Origin: Xenophilus arseniciresistens
GTDB lineage: Bacteria > Pseudomonadota > Gammaproteobacteria > Burkholderiales > Burkholderiaceae_C
Length of the DNA stretch: 64,000 nt
Assembly (NCBI RefSeq): GCF_028023875.1
Contig: NZ_JAQIPB010000001.1
Span: 434,001-498,000 of the forward strand
Direction of reading: 5' to 3'
The translations under genes and the position numbers were made by a program. The notes under the pieces were generated by a model. That model was not told the origin of the DNA and made no database searches. It saw nothing but the letters and a program-made list of their open reading frames with translations. Below, piece by piece: positions 60,506-64,000 of this stretch; the first letter of the stretch is position 1, and the number at the start of each line of letters is the position of its first letter.

Positions 60506-61894
60506 TCACCCGCCGAAGATCTTCAGCAGCGCGGGCACCGACAGCACGGCCGTGTAGTAGCCCATGAACTGCACGCCGGTGTTGAAGCCCAGGATGCGCG
60601 AAAGCAGCCCGCCCACCAGGCCCATGGTCATGATCACCAGCAGGCCCAGGAACTGCCCCTCCCAGACGCTGATCACGAAGATCAGGCCGATGAAGGTGGC
60701 GATGATGGCCTCGTGGCTGACCTTGCGCGAGACGAACAGCGCCGCGCGACGCGCGAAGTTCATCGCGAAGGGGTAGGACACCAGGGCCGCCAGCAGCACG
60801 GCCAGCATGCCGTAGCCCAGGAACTCCCAGTGGTTGAGCATGTTGTGCAGGTTGTTCACCTGGCCCGTGGCCGCGTCCACCGAGAAGCGCGGCGGCGCAT
60901 TGAACAGCGGCGCGGCCGGGCCGGCGGCCACGGGGCTCAGCGGCAGGCCGAAGGCGATCAGCGGGATCAGCGCCTCGGCGATGTAGGTGGCCTCGGTCAC
61001 GCCGTTGCGCGCGGCCAGCACCGTGGTCAGGCGGTGGTAGGCGTGCTTGATGCGCGAGCCCACCAGCTCGCCGAGCACCACCGTCATCGCCACGGGGCTG
61101 AAGACGAAGGTGGCGCTGGAGATGGTGGCGGTGGTCAGGGTCCAGCCGGTCTGCTTGCGGTCCAGCACCTTCAGCGGGTTCGGGAAGTAGCCGCTCCAGC
61201 CCTTGACGTCGGGCGCGAGCTGGAAGGTGCGCGGCTGCTCGCGCTTCATGCGGCCGCGGTCGGCCGGCGAGATGACCGAGAACAGGTCGGCCACCAGCGG
61301 CCCGATGGCGATGCCCAGGAAATAGCTGACGCTGAGCTTGACGTTGTACTTGGCCGTCAGCGTCTGCAGCGCAATGATCAGCACCACGAAGGGCAGCAGC
61401 AGCGCGACCGAGGCCCAGCGGCCGGGCGAGAAGTAGGCGATCAGGATCGCGGCGGCCAGGAAGATCCACGGCGCGGCCTTGGTGATGGTGGGCCCGAAGG
61501 GCGCGAGCATCACGGCAAAGAGCACGGCCAGCGGCACGGCGATGAAGGCCGCAACGATGGCGCCCGAGATCATCTTGCGCAGCGCGATGTGCGGCACGCC
61601 CAGCTTGCGCAGGGCGTTCGCGTCCTGCAGCAGCGGCGTGGCCAGCGTGTCGCCGGGGATGCCCAGCAGCGCCGTGGGCACGGCGTGGGTCATGTGCTTG
61701 GCCACGGCGCCGGCCAGGAAGAAGGTGAACGCGCCCGCGGGCGGCACACCCAGCAGCACCACCAGCAGGGTCAGCGGTGCGAGGGTGGTGGTCTCGTCGG
61801 TGCCCGACACGAGGCCGATGGCCGCAAAGACCACGGCGCCGATCAGGCCCATGATGCCGGCGACCCAGATCTGGTTGAGGAGTTCTGCGCTCAC
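60506..61894 (-). CDS. TctA-family tripartite tricarboxylate transporter permease
   Basis: Large inner-membrane permease, 462 residues with about 11 hydrophobic segments. The TctA-type signatures are seen as LGVPPAGAFTFFLAGAVAKHMTHAVPTALLGIPGD and YFLGIAIGPLVADLF. It starts with GTG, overlapping the preceding small gene's stop (GTGA). It lies between HMG-CoA reductase and HMG-CoA lyase genes, so I infer it imports mevalonate or a close organic acid. No periplasmic binding protein is in the operon. Confidence 0.88.
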   Translation of the reverse strand: MSAELLNQIWVAGIMGLIGAVVFAAIGLVSGTDETTTLAPLTLLVVLLGVPPAGAFTFFLAGAVAKHMTHAVPTALLGIPGDTLATPLLQDANALRKLGVPHIALRKMISGAIVAAFIAVPLAVLFAVMLAPFGPTITKAAPWIFLAAAILIAYFSPGRWASVALLLPFVVLIIALQTLTAKYNVKLSVSYFLGIAIGPLVADLFSVISPADRGRMKREQPRTFQLAPDVKGWSGYFPNPLKVLDRKQTGWTLTTATISSATFVFSPVAMTVVLGELVGSRIKHAYHRLTTVLAARNGVTEATYIAEALIPLIAFGLPLSPVAAGPAAPLFNAPPRFSVDAATGQVNNLHNMLNHWEFLGYGMLAVLLAALVSYPFAMNFARRAALFVSRKVSHEAIIATFIGLIFVISVWEGQFLGLLVIMTMGLVGGLLSRILGFNTGVQFMGYYTAVLSVPALLKIFGG

Positions 61895-62379
61895 GGGGCG
61901 GCCTTCCTGTTGTTGTTGTCGTTGTTGTCGTTGCTGCTGCCGGCGTCTGCGACTGCAGCCTTCTTTTCATGCCGGGCGAAGAGCTCGTAGATCTCCAGCT
62001 CCTTCATCTCCTGCGCCACCACGGGCGGCAGGTCATGCAGATCGCCCAGGCCGCCATGGGCCTCGGCCAGCTCGGCCACCACCTCTTCGCGCGAGGCCTG
62101 GTCTGCGATGCGGCCTTCGACCACATGGCGCTTGGGCTGGAAGATGAAGGCGCAGATCACGCCCGAGGCCACGCAGCCGGCCAGGCCGGCCAGCATGGCG
62201 TAGGCACGCGCCAGCTCGGGGCTGCTCACGTGCGAGACCAGGATGCGGTTGGCGATCAGAAAGCCTGTCAGGCTGATGCCGATGCCGATCACGATGGCCC
62301 AGGCCAGATGCCGCGTGTCGGCGGTATCGCCCCAGACCTCGACCAGTTGCCGCCCGGTCGGCGGAAAGTCGGAACTCAT
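61891..62379 (-). CDS. Small TctB-position membrane protein
   Basis: A 162-residue protein with two transmembrane segments (about 23-44 and 58-80) followed by a soluble, acidic C-terminal tail ending in an Asn-rich tract (NDNNDNNNRK). It takes the place of the small TctB subunit beside a TctA homologue and overlaps that gene by 4 nt, but it is not a recognisable TctB by sequence. I infer a partner subunit of the permease. It begins 100 nt after the reductase gene. Confidence 0.75.
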   Translation of the reverse strand: MSSDFPPTGRQLVEVWGDTADTRHLAWAIVIGIGISLTGFLIANRILVSHVSSPELARAYAMLAGLAGCVASGVICAFIFQPKRHVVEGRIADQASREEVVAELAEAHGGLGDLHDLPPVVAQEMKELEIYELFARHEKKAAVADAGSSNDNNDNNNRKAAP

Positions 62380-62479
62380 GTGTGTTGTCTCCGGTGGATG
62401 GGAAGGCGCGCCCTCGGCCGCGCCGCGCCACACCAGGCCCCATGCCCGGCGTGGCAAAGCAATCGCTGCTCCCTGGCGC

Positions 62480-63763
<1,284 letters not shown>

Positions 63764-63816
63764 GGTGGGACAGTCTCTTGACGGGGCAGGTTGGAGTGGG
63801 CCGGACTGTAGGCGCT

Positions 63817-63840
63817 CTGTACCAGTCATGATAGGTACAG
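63817..63840. promoter_or_regulatory. Candidate GntR operator between mvaA and the GntR gene
   Basis: CTGTACC-N10-GGTACAG is a perfect 7-bp inverted repeat in the 139-nt divergent gap. A separate nonamer TGGGACAGT is repeated exactly 80 bp apart (63766-63774 and 63846-63854). Confidence 0.6.
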
Positions 63841-63902
63841 TTTGCTGGGACAGTAGATGCCCCGAGCGCTAATACCCCACCCATGTGTCATAGTCTCAAG
63901 CC

Positions 63903-64000
63903 ATGACACCGAGCGCCACCAGCCGCCCCGCCTCCCGCACCGAACAGTTGGCCGACACGCTGGAGCGGCAGATTGCCGACGGCGCCTACAAGGCCGGCGA
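63903..64000 (+). CDS. GntR family transcriptional regulator (5' part only)
   Basis: Only the first 32 complete codons lie in the window. The N-terminus (RTEQLADTLERQIADGAYKAG) matches the start of the GntR winged helix, where the next residues would read LPSER or similar. The effector-domain subfamily (FadR, HutC and so on) cannot be told. It is divergent from the mevalonate operon and is the obvious candidate for its regulator. Confidence 0.75.
   Translation, partial: MTPSATSRPASRTEQLADTLERQIADGAYKAG

Overview
The window is one continuous piece of a high-GC betaproteobacterial chromosome. Gene content and order (exbB-exbD-lpxK-kdsB-adk, xseA-sodB, hemC-hemD-hemX-hemY, lexA, clpS-clpA) and protein style point to Burkholderiales, family Comamonadaceae (Acidovorax/Delftia/Comamonas-like). 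The genus cannot be fixed from the sequence alone. I see no rRNA, tRNA, insertion sequence, prophage or CRISPR array, and both window edges cut through genes (clpA on the left, a GntR regulator on the right).

Layout. 1-8.4 kb: clpA/clpS proteolysis, a dimeric NADP isocitrate dehydrogenase, a DUF192 exported protein, a second (monomeric) NADP isocitrate dehydrogenase, and xseA-sodB. 8.7-12.7 kb: envelope run exbB-exbD-lpxK-Trm112-like-kdsB, then adk. 12.7-19.6 kb: asparaginase, lexA with two tandem LexA boxes, an unknown small protein, a 2-hydroxyacid dehydrogenase with an MFS exporter, and a FimV-like protein. 19.6-25.3 kb: an acyl-CoA cluster (3-hydroxyacyl-CoA dehydrogenase, enoyl-CoA isomerase-like protein, Crp/Fnr regulator, APH-type phosphotransferase, ACAD10/11-type acyl-CoA dehydrogenase). 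25.4-29.5 kb: dadA with a divergent Lrp/AsnC regulator, an extensin-like protein, and cbpA-cbpM. 29.5-34.5 kb: a secreted HbpS-like haem-binding protein, a GAF protein, a histidine kinase/LuxR-type response regulator pair and an HtrA-like protease. 34.6-40 kb: lytic transglycosylase, glycerophosphodiesterase lipoprotein, and cysI-DUF934. 40-45 kb: an amino-acid ABC importer without its ATPase, a racemase, a YceH protein and a third, NAD-type isocitrate dehydrogenase. 45-52.5 kb: metG, two small lipoproteins, mnmH/selU, a LysR regulator, an adenosine-deaminase-like hydrolase and a Bug-type binding protein. 52.5-59.6 kb: haem biosynthesis operon hemCDXY divergent from ppc. 59.6-64 kb: a mevalonate catabolic operon (HMG-CoA reductase, two-gene Tct-like permease, HMG-CoA lyase) divergent from a GntR regulator.

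The two most interesting systems are (i) the operon at 59.6-63.8 kb. It encodes both enzymes that take mevalonate to acetoacetate and acetyl-CoA, with a built-in TctA-type transporter and a divergent regulator with a candidate operator. (ii) The 19.6-25.3 kb cluster pairs a phosphotransferase with an ACAD10/11-type dehydrogenase, the combination known from 4-hydroxyacyl-CoA catabolism. A secreted HbpS-like protein beside a kinase/regulator pair suggests a haem- or redox-sensing module. Several clean inverted repeats in divergent intergenic regions give testable operators. All functional calls are by motif and family recognition; no database search was run.
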